Source: Bacteroidales bacterium (GTDB lineage Bacteria > Bacteroidota > Bacteroidia > Bacteroidales > Muribaculaceae). Taken from it: a stretch of DNA of 50,274 bases. Location of the stretch: NCBI GenBank assembly GCA_030536615.1, contig JAUNPQ010000008.1:1-50274 (forward strand), given 5' to 3'. The notes beneath the pieces were generated by a model. That model searched no databases, had not been told where the DNA came from, and worked only from the letters and a program-made list of their open reading frames with translations. Position numbers and translations under genes: made by a program. Below, piece by piece: positions 33,585 through 42,148 of the stretch. Each line of letters starts with the position of its first letter. Positions within the stretch are counted from its first letter, which is position 1.

Positions 33585-35651
33585 TCAGTCGTCCCAGGTA
33601 CAGTCAACGGGAACAAATGTGCCGGGGGCTGTCACTTTGAAGCGTGCCACATAAGTTGCTGACTCGCCGGTGTAGACACCGAAAGTAATCTGATAGATGA
33701 GATCAATTCCCTCCATGGGTTTGGCGTCGGGATGCAGTTTTGCCAGTGCGCCGGGCATCACTTCTTCCATGAAACGTTTCTTCATGAGAGCCACAACCTG
33801 CTCGTCAGTCATTCCTTCGTAGCCGGCGGCATACTGCTCGCGTGCCGATCCGGGACGCAGGTCAACATTGTTCTGATAAGCGCTTGTACCTGAATAGTAC
33901 TCGTTGTTGCCGTATTTGGTGATCCAGTAGAGGCCGCTGGTGATAGAGGTGTCACCCATAGGAACGCAGATGTTGTCATAAACCCAGTCAACGCATGCCT
34001 GATAGTATGTGGCTGAGAAAGTCTGACCGCGTCCGGAGGGGAGGGTGATATAGACGGTCGGGTCATATATCCAGCGGTCACCGAGGTTCACAAACTGGTT
34101 TGTCTCGGTGACAATACCGTCGTTGAGAGTCCATGCCGAGCCATTGTAAATATACTGGTCGCAGAAGTAGTTGGTGGTCTTGTCAGTGCTGTTGTATACA
34201 AGATACATCACATTCTGCACATCACCGTTCTGGGCATAGGGGTATTTGTTGCGCAGATAAACGGGCAGATATTTGGCGGCATCGGCGGCAGAGATGTTTA
34301 CATACTGCTGACCCATGGCCTTGTAGTCTGCGGGCGAGAGGGTGTTGAAACCGGAAGCCACGTTCCAGCGTCCGTTCTCATAGTGGTAGAGAACGTTTAC
34401 GGCTGTGGTGGGAACATCGGCGGCAACAGCTTTGCGGGGGCTGCTTGCAGAAGCTGCAGGGATGGCTTTGCCGTTTATGGATGTGGCGACAAAGCTCAGA
34501 TAGCGTTTGCCGGCAATGGCGATGAAATAGCCAGTAAGAGTCACCTGAGCGTCATTTGTAAAGGCCGCTTTCTGGTCAGCTGTGCCCTGATAGAGACTGC
34601 CCTGTCCTGTTGAGGCGCCATCCACAACAATGTTGATGTTGCGCTCAGTGACAACAGCCTTGCCGGTGAGCTGAGCATAGATGGCAAGATGATCGCCGGT
34701 GCGTGTGCATGCAGCGTCAACATCGGCACCGGTCATCACCTGAGGCGCGGGGTAGGAAACAGCCTGCTTGCCTATCACTTCAACAGTGGCTGAAGAACCG
34801 GTAACCTGAAGACCGCCGTTGTATGCGCCTATTGAACCGGAGATGTTCTGCTGTTCGCCGATTGCCACTGATGAGGCATCGAACGATGAGCCTTTGTATA
34901 CGAATATCGAACCTGAATTGTCTGTCACAACATAGCCCTGTGCGCAGATTGCTGTCACAACGGCTTTGAGGTCAACATTGTCACCGACAGCAACATCGCC
35001 GATCTCGCTTCCGGGAGCCCAGGGAGCGGGAGGTTCGGGGGTGTCACCACCTCCGAATACGGGTTCCTGAGAGGCTTCACTGTATGTCACCACGCAATAG
35101 CCTCCGTCACCGGGATCAACATTTTCTGAAAGTATTGAGGGGATGAAGCGACTTGCCGGCTTTGAGGGGGCAAATGCATCGATATAGTTCTCGTCGCTTT
35201 CCCAGACGTCCTGCTGATAGTTGTCTGAGCTGACTGTATAGAGCTGTGCGCCGGCAGCCTCTGCCAGTTCGGCAGGCAGTCCGTGCTGTGTGCGGTAGGT
35301 GAGCTTAACCGATGAGCCTTTGTCAAGATAGTAGAACTTGGAGGCCAGGAAGGCGGGAGCATAGTCGGCAGCCGGAATCTGGTCCGAGAAGTAGCCGCGT
35401 GTGCCCACGGCTGTCAGGGCGGCTTTGAGATCATCGCCGGCCAGAGCCACGTTGGTGGCGTTGGAAGCTATGCTCTTGTAGTCAGCAGCCGTCAGTGTGT
35501 ACTCAACGGCCTCAACCTGCTCGGGTGTGGTGTTGTCATCGGCATCCTTGAAGCCGTCGAGTTTGTCATTCCATGCGTTTTCGTCGCAGGAGCACAGTGT
35601 TGCGGCCAGAGCCACTCCCACAATGGAATTGATAAATATCTTTGTGTTCAT
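33585..35651 (-). CDS. Surface lipoprotein with OB-like domain, partner of TonB receptor
   Basis: I do not recognise a named family. The 688-residue protein has a lipoprotein signal with the modified cysteine at 22 (or 20), followed by acidic residues (CDEN), which in Bacteroidetes favours export to the cell surface. Two related modules frame it: about 50-120 (YTLTAADYKSIASNA ... YFSDQI ... FLASKFYYLDKGSSVKLTYR) and about 425-500 (NTLSPADYKAMGQQY ... YLPVYLRNKYPYAQNGDVQNVMYLVY). Between them, about 215-395 contain two OB-like beta-barrels of the DUF5689 kind (VDLKAVVTAICAQGYVVTDNSGSIFVYKG). It follows the TonB receptor by 41 bp and ends at the operon terminator. It probably captures the receptor's ligand, in place of SusD. 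Confidence 0.7.
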   Translation of the reverse strand: MNTKIFINSIVGVALAATLCSCDENAWNDKLDGFKDADDNTTPEQVEAVEYTLTAADYKSIASNATNVALAGDDLKAALTAVGTRGYFSDQIPAADYAPAFLASKFYYLDKGSSVKLTYRTQHGLPAELAEAAGAQLYTVSSDNYQQDVWESDENYIDAFAPSKPASRFIPSILSENVDPGDGGYCVVTYSEASQEPVFGGGDTPEPPAPWAPGSEIGDVAVGDNVDLKAVVTAICAQGYVVTDNSGSIFVYKGSSFDASSVAIGEQQNISGSIGAYNGGLQVTGSSATVEVIGKQAVSYPAPQVMTGADVDAACTRTGDHLAIYAQLTGKAVVTERNINIVVDGASTGQGSLYQGTADQKAAFTNDAQVTLTGYFIAIAGKRYLSFVATSINGKAIPAASASSPRKAVAADVPTTAVNVLYHYENGRWNVASGFNTLSPADYKAMGQQYVNISAADAAKYLPVYLRNKYPYAQNGDVQNVMYLVYNSTDKTTNYFCDQYIYNGSAWTLNDGIVTETNQFVNLGDRWIYDPTVYITLPSGRGQTFSATYYQACVDWVYDNICVPMGDTSITSGLYWITKYGNNEYYSGTSAYQNNVDLRPGSAREQYAAGYEGMTDEQVVALMKKRFMEEVMPGALAKLHPDAKPMEGIDLIYQITFGVYTGESATYVARFKVTAPGTFVPVDCTWDD

Positions 35652-35692
35652 TTTAATGAATTTCTACTTGGTGAATGTGTTGTTACACTGTT

Positions 35693-38407
35693 TTAGAAGT
35701 TGACGCGGAGTTTCATTGTGAATGTGCGGCCGAAGTTGTAGAAGATGCGGTAGGCGTTCTCCCATGTGCCGTCTGTTGATGATGATGTGTAAGCGTCAAC
35801 AATGTAGTTGTAGTTGAAGAGGTTGTGGACAGTTCCGGAGAGCACTGCGTCAACGCCGCCTATCTTGAAACGGTATGAGGCGTTCATGTCGAACTGATGT
35901 CCCCAGGGCACACGCCAGGGATCCGCCACTGAAACAGTTCCGCCGGCTGCGGGAGCACTAACAGTATAGTCTGAATAGAGACGGTCTGCTACAGTCCAGT
36001 CAGCACCGATGCGGAAGCCCTTGAAAGGACGGAATGTCGCACCGAGGGCGGCGGTTGTCTGGGCCGATCCACCGACTTTACGCCCTTTCTGCATAAGTAC
36101 GCCGTGCACATGGTCAGGGGCAAGGATACCGCTGGCAATCTCGCCGGTCGATGTGTTGGCAAGGGGCTGTCCGTTCTGGTTATAGAAATAACCTGTTGAA
36201 TTTGAGTCCCAGATATAATCACCCAATGAAAGCATTCCGGTAACTTCCAGCCAGTTTGTAGGAACAAATGTGGCATTGACCTCCACACCCATGTGGCGGG
36301 CATCTACACCGCTCATGTTCATATAGTAACGGTCATCGGTCTGACCTATTGTACCGCTTCTGGTGGTTGTCTTGTCAAGCCATTTGGTGTAGTAACCGTT
36401 TACCATGGCTGAGAAGATAGGTGATGAGTAGCCGTAGCCAATCTCTGCCGAGAACACTTTCTCGTTGAGAGGATCAGGATTGGCCGCGTTGCTGGTTGCC
36501 TGTGAAAGGAACACACCCTCGGCAAAGAACGGAGCGCGGCTTATGTAGCCCACATTGGCAAACACGTTGTTGTGGCGGTCAATGTTGTAGTTGGCGCCGA
36601 ATTTGGCTGTTCCGCCCAGGAAGTTGTATGTCTTTGATTTGGCATGTTCTTTGTCGTAGTAGAAATGGTCAACGCGCTGATAGCCGGTGTTGCTCAGTGA
36701 ACCGGAAGCCACAAGGGTCAGACGGCGGTTGAGCAATGAGAGCTCGCCCTGAACATAAGCGCCTTCCTGATTTGTACGGCCCTCGAAGTCACGGTATACA
36801 ACATCGCCCACACCAAGTTTCTGGTTGACCCATGCAAGGTTGTTCTTGTTATGTGTGGCATTGTTGTTGGGATCAACAAGTGCGCGGTTCACATCGTCAA
36901 TATAGTATTCACCGTCATAGAGGTCAACAATCTTGTTGTCATGCTTGCCTACATAGTAGCGTACGTCTATACCGGCAAGGAAGCTGAGTTTGTTGTCAAA
37001 GAACTTGTTTGTATAGGATGAAACAAGGCCGTACCAGTTGTGCGAGTTGTTACTCTGGCTCATGATCATGTTTGAACCTGTTTCCGAGGCACGGTTCATT
37101 TCCTGGATAAGGTTGTAGCCGAATGTTCCGTCAGCATTGCGGAATGTTGTGCTCAGCTCACCGTTTGTGGCACCGTACCAGGCGCTGCGATAAGCCGATG
37201 TGCGGCCCTGACCGGAGTAACCGCCTCCGGATGCTATTGAAGCATATACTGTTGTTGAAAGGGCTGATTTGTCATTGATCTGCCAGTTGTGGGCCAGTGA
37301 GATCTGTGGCTTGTGATAGGTGTTGAGGTTTGATGAGCGCTGCTGTCCGTTAAGGTCAAAACCGTAGGTGGGGTTATAGCGGTAGGGGCTTTCGCCGTCC
37401 ATATACTGTTTGGCTTTGGTCTGATAACCCATGATAGTCAGACCGTCCTGTGTGGAGCGTTTCACGTGTTTCTGGGGAGCGCCGAAAGCGGTGAGGCTCA
37501 ACTGGTGCCTGTCGTTGAAACGTTTGGAGATGTTCACAAAATAGTTCCATGAGTTGAACCATGTGCCCTGAATGTATCCGTCACCCCATTTGTGTGAACC
37601 GAGCACGGTGATTGCCCAGCCGTTCTTCATCAGGCCGGTGGAGAGTTTTATACCATAGTTGTTCATGCCGTCGTTGCCGAATCCGTACCATACGGAACCG
37701 CCTTTCTTGGCATCGGTGGATGTTGTGGTGATGTTGATTGTACCACCGATTGAGGGTGCTGAGAGAACAGCGGCACCGAGACCGCGCTGGGTCTGGATGT
37801 TCGAGGCCACATCATTGAGACCGGCCCAGTTGCTCCAGTAAACCCATCCGCCTTCCATGTCGTTGACGGGGATACCGTTCACCATCACAGCCACATTTTT
37901 GCTCTGGAAACCACGCATGTTGATTTTGGCATCGCCGAAACCTCCGCCGTCTTTGGTGACCCAGACGCCGGGAGTGGTCTTGAGTATTTCAGGGAATTCC
38001 TGACCACCGAGTTTGAGATCAATGTCTATGGCGTTAACCTGAGACAATGCCACAGGAGTCTGACGGGTGCGTGCCAGAGACTGTGTCACTACCACGTCGT
38101 TGAGCATCTCTGCCTTTGGCTTGAGAGTGATTGTACCCATCTCGGAACGCGGGGCTGCCTGAGCATCCTCGTACCCGATAAAGCTGAATGTTAGCGACTT
38201 GGCAAAATCAGGGACATCAACAGAATATTTGCCGTCAATGTCAGTTGTGCCAAGGGCTTGTCCGCCGGTGATGACGATGCTGGCGCCCACAACGGGTTCA
38301 CCTGTCTCGTCCACAACGGTGCCGTTGCATTTGCGCGCTGCGGGCATGGCAAAGCCAATGCCGGCTGTCAAGCATAGCACCATAAAAACTGAAAGAAATC
38401 TTCTCAT
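35693..38407 (-). CDS. TonB-dependent outer-membrane receptor with carboxypeptidase-like N-domain
   Basis: This protein of 904 residues has a signal peptide (about 1-24, ending FAMPAA), a carboxypeptidase-regulatory-like domain (about 27-95, GTVVDETGEPVVGASIVI), a plug domain (about 100-245, EILKTTPGVWVTKDGGGF and IGGTINITT) and a 22-stranded barrel ending in FGRTFTMKLRVNF with the terminal Phe. It imports a large or scarce ligand across the outer membrane with energy from TonB-ExbBD. It is smaller than most SusC proteins and its partner is not a recognisable SusD, so the substrate is open. The gene is first in a two-gene operon with a full promoter 264 bp upstream and a long leader. Confidence 0.92.
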   Translation of the reverse strand: MRRFLSVFMVLCLTAGIGFAMPAARKCNGTVVDETGEPVVGASIVITGGQALGTTDIDGKYSVDVPDFAKSLTFSFIGYEDAQAAPRSEMGTITLKPKAEMLNDVVVTQSLARTRQTPVALSQVNAIDIDLKLGGQEFPEILKTTPGVWVTKDGGGFGDAKINMRGFQSKNVAVMVNGIPVNDMEGGWVYWSNWAGLNDVASNIQTQRGLGAAVLSAPSIGGTINITTTSTDAKKGGSVWYGFGNDGMNNYGIKLSTGLMKNGWAITVLGSHKWGDGYIQGTWFNSWNYFVNISKRFNDRHQLSLTAFGAPQKHVKRSTQDGLTIMGYQTKAKQYMDGESPYRYNPTYGFDLNGQQRSSNLNTYHKPQISLAHNWQINDKSALSTTVYASIASGGGYSGQGRTSAYRSAWYGATNGELSTTFRNADGTFGYNLIQEMNRASETGSNMIMSQSNNSHNWYGLVSSYTNKFFDNKLSFLAGIDVRYYVGKHDNKIVDLYDGEYYIDDVNRALVDPNNNATHNKNNLAWVNQKLGVGDVVYRDFEGRTNQEGAYVQGELSLLNRRLTLVASGSLSNTGYQRVDHFYYDKEHAKSKTYNFLGGTAKFGANYNIDRHNNVFANVGYISRAPFFAEGVFLSQATSNAANPDPLNEKVFSAEIGYGYSSPIFSAMVNGYYTKWLDKTTTRSGTIGQTDDRYYMNMSGVDARHMGVEVNATFVPTNWLEVTGMLSLGDYIWDSNSTGYFYNQNGQPLANTSTGEIASGILAPDHVHGVLMQKGRKVGGSAQTTAALGATFRPFKGFRIGADWTVADRLYSDYTVSAPAAGGTVSVADPWRVPWGHQFDMNASYRFKIGGVDAVLSGTVHNLFNYNYIVDAYTSSSTDGTWENAYRIFYNFGRTFTMKLRVNF

Positions 38408-38425
38408 TGCTGAAAATGATGATGG

Positions 38426-38632
38426 TTAATAAAAATTGGGGTATTGATTTTGTTGTCTATGTAGTCTCTTATGCATTTCATGGTCTATGCCGGCAACCGG
38501 ATTTTTACGGCTTATGTGGGTTCTGCCGGCTTTATTCGGGAGAGCCGAAGCGTCCAAATAAAACGACTGACAGACGTTCTGCAGAACATTTTGACCGCAA
38601 AACTCTGTCAGTAAATCTTGTAGCTTTTCCAT
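38426..38632 (-). CDS. Possible small ORF in TonB receptor leader
   Basis: From ATG 38632 the frame gives 68 residues (73 from a GTG at 38647) and stops 18 bp before the TonB receptor start. It begins MEKLQDLLTEFCGQNVLQ and ends HRQQNQYPNFY. It has no signal peptide and no family I know. Support is its place: it starts about 30 nt after the expected transcription start of a strong promoter and fills most of the leader. It may be a leader peptide, a small regulator, or chance. The structured element 38567-38611 lies inside it. Confidence 0.3.
   Translation of the reverse strand: MEKLQDLLTEFCGQNVLQNVCQSFYLDASALPNKAGRTHISRKNPVAGIDHEMHKRLHRQQNQYPNFY
38567..38611 (-). promoter_or_regulatory. Inverted-repeat element in TonB receptor leader
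   Basis: An 8-bp perfect inverted repeat CTGACAGA/TCTGTCAG (38567-38574 with 38604-38611) encloses a perfect 12-bp palindrome GTTCTGCAGAAC (38576-38587). In RNA this could form a stem with an inner hairpin; in DNA it could bind a dimeric regulator. It lies in the leader of the TonB receptor operon, 160-200 bp before its start. Confidence 0.45.
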
Positions 38633-38670
38633 AAAGGGGTTGTTCACTCCGGATTAGCGTTAATTTTCCA

Positions 38671-38702
38671 CAAAATTAAAAAATTTTTTATTCACCTCCA
38701 AA
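38671..38702 (-). promoter_or_regulatory. Bacteroidetes promoter of TonB receptor operon
   Basis: Minus-strand TTTG (38699-38702), 20-bp spacer and TAATTTTG (38671-38678) match the full consensus. The expected transcription start near 38665 leaves a leader of about 258 nt. Confidence 0.85.
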
Positions 38703-38747
38703 TCTTTCATTAATTGCGATACCAACCTGAAGTGTTTAAATGATGTT

Positions 38748-38779
38748 TTTGCGTGATGGGGATTATTTTCGTAAATTTG
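38748..38779 (+). promoter_or_regulatory. Bacteroidetes promoter of HAD-ribF
   Basis: TTTG (38748-38751), a 20-bp spacer and TAAATTTG (38772-38779) match the full consensus. The transcript would begin with a hairpin CCCGCA/TGCGGG (38784-38789 with 38805-38810), which may stabilise its 5' end. Confidence 0.85.
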
Positions 38780-38849
38780 CACTCCCGCAAAAATGTTTTT
38801 TGCCTGCGGGCAAGACGTGCCTTGTCAATTGCGGGACTGATGAATTTTT

Positions 38850-39476
38850 ATGATAAAGAATCTGCTCTTTGACCTCGGCGGGGTCATCATGGACATAGAA
38901 AAAGCCAACTGTGTGCGTGCCTTCGACGCTCTGGGACTTCCCGATGCGGCAAGTTTCTTCGGTGAATACAGCCAGCAGGGTCCGTTCGAGGCTCTTGAAA
39001 GCGGGGCCATCGGCCCGGGGACATTCCGTCGGGAGATACGTGCGCTCATTCCGGATGGCGAGGCAATTTCCGACCGCAAGATAGATCAGGCTTTCGAGGC
39101 TTTTCTGACGGGCATACCGCTGCATCGTCTGGCTGCATTACGTTCGCTGCGCAAAAAATATGGCCTTTACATGCTCTCAAACACCAATCCGATAATGTGG
39201 AACGGATTCATTGCCGCCCAGTTCTCGCAGGAGGGCATGCGCCGGAGTGATTATTTTGACGGAATCACCACATCGTTTGCCGCAAAATGTCTCAAACCCG
39301 CCCGCGGGATATTTGACTATGCGGCAACCACCATGGAGATTGATCCCGCAGAGACATTGTTTCTCGATGACTCGGAAACCAACTGCCGCGCGGCTGTGTC
39401 CTACGGCTGGCAGGCCCTGCATGTTCCTGTGGGCACTGAATTCATGGAACTCCTGAAAGAAAAAGGCATGATATGA
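38850..39476 (+). CDS. HAD-like hydrolase
   Basis: The 208-residue cytoplasmic phosphatase-like protein of the haloacid dehalogenase superfamily has motif I FDLGGVIMD (nucleophile Asp8; the second Asp of DxD is replaced by Gly, as in many DLGGV-type members), motif II LSNTNP, motif III lysine in KCLKPARGIF and motif IV LFLDDSETN. A helical cap lies at about 15-95. It overlaps ribF by 4 bp (ATGA), so one plausible job is a phosphatase step near flavin synthesis, such as dephosphorylating the riboflavin precursor, but this is guesswork from position. It has its own promoter. Confidence 0.88.
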   Translation: MIKNLLFDLGGVIMDIEKANCVRAFDALGLPDAASFFGEYSQQGPFEALESGAIGPGTFRREIRALIPDGEAISDRKIDQAFEAFLTGIPLHRLAALRSLRKKYGLYMLSNTNPIMWNGFIAAQFSQEGMRRSDYFDGITTSFAAKCLKPARGIFDYAATTMEIDPAETLFLDDSETNCRAAVSYGWQALHVPVGTEFMELLKEKGMI

Positions 39477-40378
39477 CCTACGCCGCGGCAATCGGAACTT
39501 TCGATGGCCTGCATCGTGGCCATGTGGCACTGCTTGAACAGCTACGCACGGAAGCCGACGCCCGCGGACTTTCCACTCTGGCTGTCACATTCAGCCGGCA
39601 TCCCGCCGCTGATCTCTGTCCCGGCAAAGCACCCTCTATGCTTGACACTGACACGCGCCGCATGGAGCGCCTGAGCGCATGTCCACACGTTGACTCCGTG
39701 ATGGTGTTGGATTTCAGCCGCATGCGCCATCTCACGGCTTGCGGATTCATGGAATATCTGGCCGAAAGGGATGTGCGATGTGTGCTGTTGGGCCATGACA
39801 CACGCTTCGGGTCTGACATGCCTGTGGATTTTTCCGCTTACTGCGATGCCGGCAGGAACGCCGGTATTGAGACGCTGATCATGCCGCAGCCTGTTTCTGT
39901 CATGGGGAGAACCGTATCCTCCTCGGCTATCAGGAAATGCCTCGGTGACGGAGATATGACCTTAGCCGCCGCAATGCTTGGCCGGAGATATACCATTTCC
40001 GGAAAAGTGACTGCCGGACGCCGTCAGGGACATACAATCGGATTTCCCACAGCCAATATCCGTGTTGCTGACAACCTGACAATACCCGCCGGCGGAGTAT
40101 ATGCCGCGATGATCTCAGGCGCATCTCTTCCGGTTCCAATGCCGGCAATGGTCAACATCGGGACATGCCCGACCTTTACCGGCGGAAACGCCCCCGTTAC
40201 GGTCGAGGCCCACATAATAGGGTGGGAAGGTGATCTGTACGGACAATCTCCGGAAATTGAATTTTATGAGCGGATGCGCGATGAAAAACATTTTTCCACA
40301 CTCGAGGCGCTGAAAGAACAACTGGTACGCGACAAACAGCAGGCATTGGATATTTTAACACACCGTAACGCGCCATAA
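39473..40378 (+). CDS. ribF: Bifunctional riboflavin kinase / FAD synthetase
   Basis: RibF makes FMN from riboflavin and ATP, then FAD from FMN and ATP. The 301-residue protein has the N-terminal adenylyltransferase domain with GTFDGLHRGH (8-17) and a second nucleotide motif SSSAIRKCL near 148-156, and the C-terminal kinase domain with GRRQGHTIGFPTANI (about 182-196) and VNIGTCPTF. NadB just downstream needs FAD, but has a separate promoter box. The start overlaps the HAD gene by 4 bp. Confidence 0.95.
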   Translation: MTYAAAIGTFDGLHRGHVALLEQLRTEADARGLSTLAVTFSRHPAADLCPGKAPSMLDTDTRRMERLSACPHVDSVMVLDFSRMRHLTACGFMEYLAERDVRCVLLGHDTRFGSDMPVDFSAYCDAGRNAGIETLIMPQPVSVMGRTVSSSAIRKCLGDGDMTLAAAMLGRRYTISGKVTAGRRQGHTIGFPTANIRVADNLTIPAGGVYAAMISGASLPVPMPAMVNIGTCPTFTGGNAPVTVEAHIIGWEGDLYGQSPEIEFYERMRDEKHFSTLEALKEQLVRDKQQALDILTHRNAP

Positions 40379-40391
40379 GCGGATAAAATCG

Positions 40392-40399
40392 TAACTTTG
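40392..40399 (+). promoter_or_regulatory. -7 box before nadB
   Basis: TAACTTTG matches TAnnTTTG 88 bp before nadB. No TTTG lies at the right distance upstream; that part is the end of ribF. Confidence 0.5.
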
Positions 40400-40486
40400 C
40401 CGGCGGACACAGAAAGCTGTTTCCACTGATAAACAATTGTTAACCGTACAAATGTACGACCCTCTTAATCCATAAAAACAAAAGTC

Positions 40487-42073
40487 ATGACACGTGAATA
40501 TGACTTTCTGGTGATAGGTTCAGGAATCGCCGGCATGTCATTTGCCCTGAAAGCCGCGTCGCACGGACGCGTCGCCCTGGTCTGCAAGACTACTCTTGAT
40601 GAAGCCAACACGGCACTTGCCCAGGGGGGTGTGGCATCAGTCACAAATCTTGAAGTAGATAATTTTGACAAACACATCCACGACACGATGGTTGCCGGTG
40701 ACTGGCTGAGCGATCCCGCTGCTGTGGAGATGGTTGTGAAGGGCGCTCCGCAGGGCATACGAGATCTTGTGAAATGGGGCGTTGAATTTGACCGCGACGC
40801 CAAAGGCAATTTTGATCTTCACCGCGAGGGCGGCCACAGCGAGTTCCGCATACTGCATCACGCCGACAACACCGGTTTCGAGATTCAGCGCGGCCTCATT
40901 GAGGCTGTGCGTCGATGCGGACAGATAGACATCTATGAGCACCATTTCGCCATAGAGATCATCACCCAGCACCATCTGGGCAAGATTGTGACACGCCGCA
41001 CGCCTGACATAACCTGCTATGGCGCATATGTCCTTGACGAGGAAACAGGAAATGTCGACACATTCCTGGCCCGCGCCACCGTAATGGCAACGGGAGGCAC
41101 AGGCGCCGTATATCTGACAACCACCAACCCGCTTGTGGCCACCGGCGACGGCATAGCAATGGTTTACCGCGCCAAGGGAACAGTAAAGGACATGGAGTTC
41201 ATCCAGTTCCATCCAACGGCGCTTTTCCACCCCGGTGACCGTCCTTCGTTCCTTATAACGGAAGCCATGCGCGGTTACGGCGGTATTCTCCGCAACCTGA
41301 AAGGTGAGCGATTCATGACACGCTATGACGAACGTCTTGAGCTTGCCCCGCGCGACGTTGTAGCCCGTGCCATAGACTCGGAAATGAAAACACATGGCGA
41401 TGACCATGTATATCTTGACGTGACCCACAAAGATCCGGAAGAGACAAAACGCCATTTCCCGAACATATACAAAAAATGTCTGAGTCTGGGCATAGATATC
41501 ACCAAAGACTATATCCCCGTGGCACCGGCTGCACACTACCTCTGCGGCGGCATAAAGGTTGACACCAACGGCGAATCATCCATACACCGGCTCTATGCTC
41601 TTGGCGAATGCTCATGCACGGGTCTGCACGGAGGCAACCGTCTGGCATCAAATTCTCTGATTGAGGCTGTGGTATATGCCGACGCCGCTGCGCGCCATGC
41701 CTCGGAGGCCATACAGAACTATGATCTGCGCCATGATGTGCCCGCATGGAATGACGAGGGAACATCACACCCCGAGGAGATGGTGCTCATCACCCAGAGC
41801 ATACGCGAGGTGAACCAGATAATGGGTGCATATGTTGGCATAGTACGTTCCGATCTGCGTCTGGACCGTGCCTGGAACCGCCTTGACATCCTCTATCAGG
41901 AAACCGAGGCTCTGTTCAAATGCTCAAAGGCATCACGGAAAATATGCGAACTGCGCAACATTATAAACGTCGGTTACCTCATAATGCGTCAGGCCAAGGA
42001 ACGCAAAGAAAGCCGCGGACTGCACTATACCGTTGACTATCCGCCTGTTCCACACGCTGCTGAAAGCAAATGA
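40487..42073 (+). CDS. nadB: L-aspartate oxidase
   Basis: NadB is the FAD enzyme that oxidises L-aspartate to iminoaspartate, the first step of NAD synthesis. The 528-residue protein has the FAD fold VIGSGIAGMSFA (6-17), the succinate-dehydrogenase-type HREGGHSEFRI, ATGGTGAVYLTTTNP, the active-site HPTALFHPGDRPSFLITEAMRG region (in parts) and GLHGGNRLASNSLIEAVVY. The helical C-terminus (390-515) is like other NadB proteins. nadA and nadC are not in the window. The following DUF4294 gene is close behind. Confidence 0.96.
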   Translation: MTREYDFLVIGSGIAGMSFALKAASHGRVALVCKTTLDEANTALAQGGVASVTNLEVDNFDKHIHDTMVAGDWLSDPAAVEMVVKGAPQGIRDLVKWGVEFDRDAKGNFDLHREGGHSEFRILHHADNTGFEIQRGLIEAVRRCGQIDIYEHHFAIEIITQHHLGKIVTRRTPDITCYGAYVLDEETGNVDTFLARATVMATGGTGAVYLTTTNPLVATGDGIAMVYRAKGTVKDMEFIQFHPTALFHPGDRPSFLITEAMRGYGGILRNLKGERFMTRYDERLELAPRDVVARAIDSEMKTHGDDHVYLDVTHKDPEETKRHFPNIYKKCLSLGIDITKDYIPVAPAAHYLCGGIKVDTNGESSIHRLYALGECSCTGLHGGNRLASNSLIEAVVYADAAARHASEAIQNYDLRHDVPAWNDEGTSHPEEMVLITQSIREVNQIMGAYVGIVRSDLRLDRAWNRLDILYQETEALFKCSKASRKICELRNIINVGYLIMRQAKERKESRGLHYTVDYPPVPHAAESK

Positions 42074-42148
42074 CAACCGTACCCCCCTGACACACAAAAA
42101 TTAATTCATACCTCTCTGACAACCTCCTCTTTCAAAAAAAAATTCACA

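Larger units (their letters stand above)
38408..38849. other. Divergent regulatory region, TonB receptor / HAD hydrolase
   Basis: This 442-bp region contains two back-to-back full promoters: the minus-strand one (38671-38702) for the TonB receptor operon and the plus-strand one (38748-38779) for the HAD-ribF pair, their -33 boxes 45 bp apart. The TonB side has a leader of about 260 nt with a structured element (38567-38611) and a small open frame (38426-38632). Confidence 0.8.
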
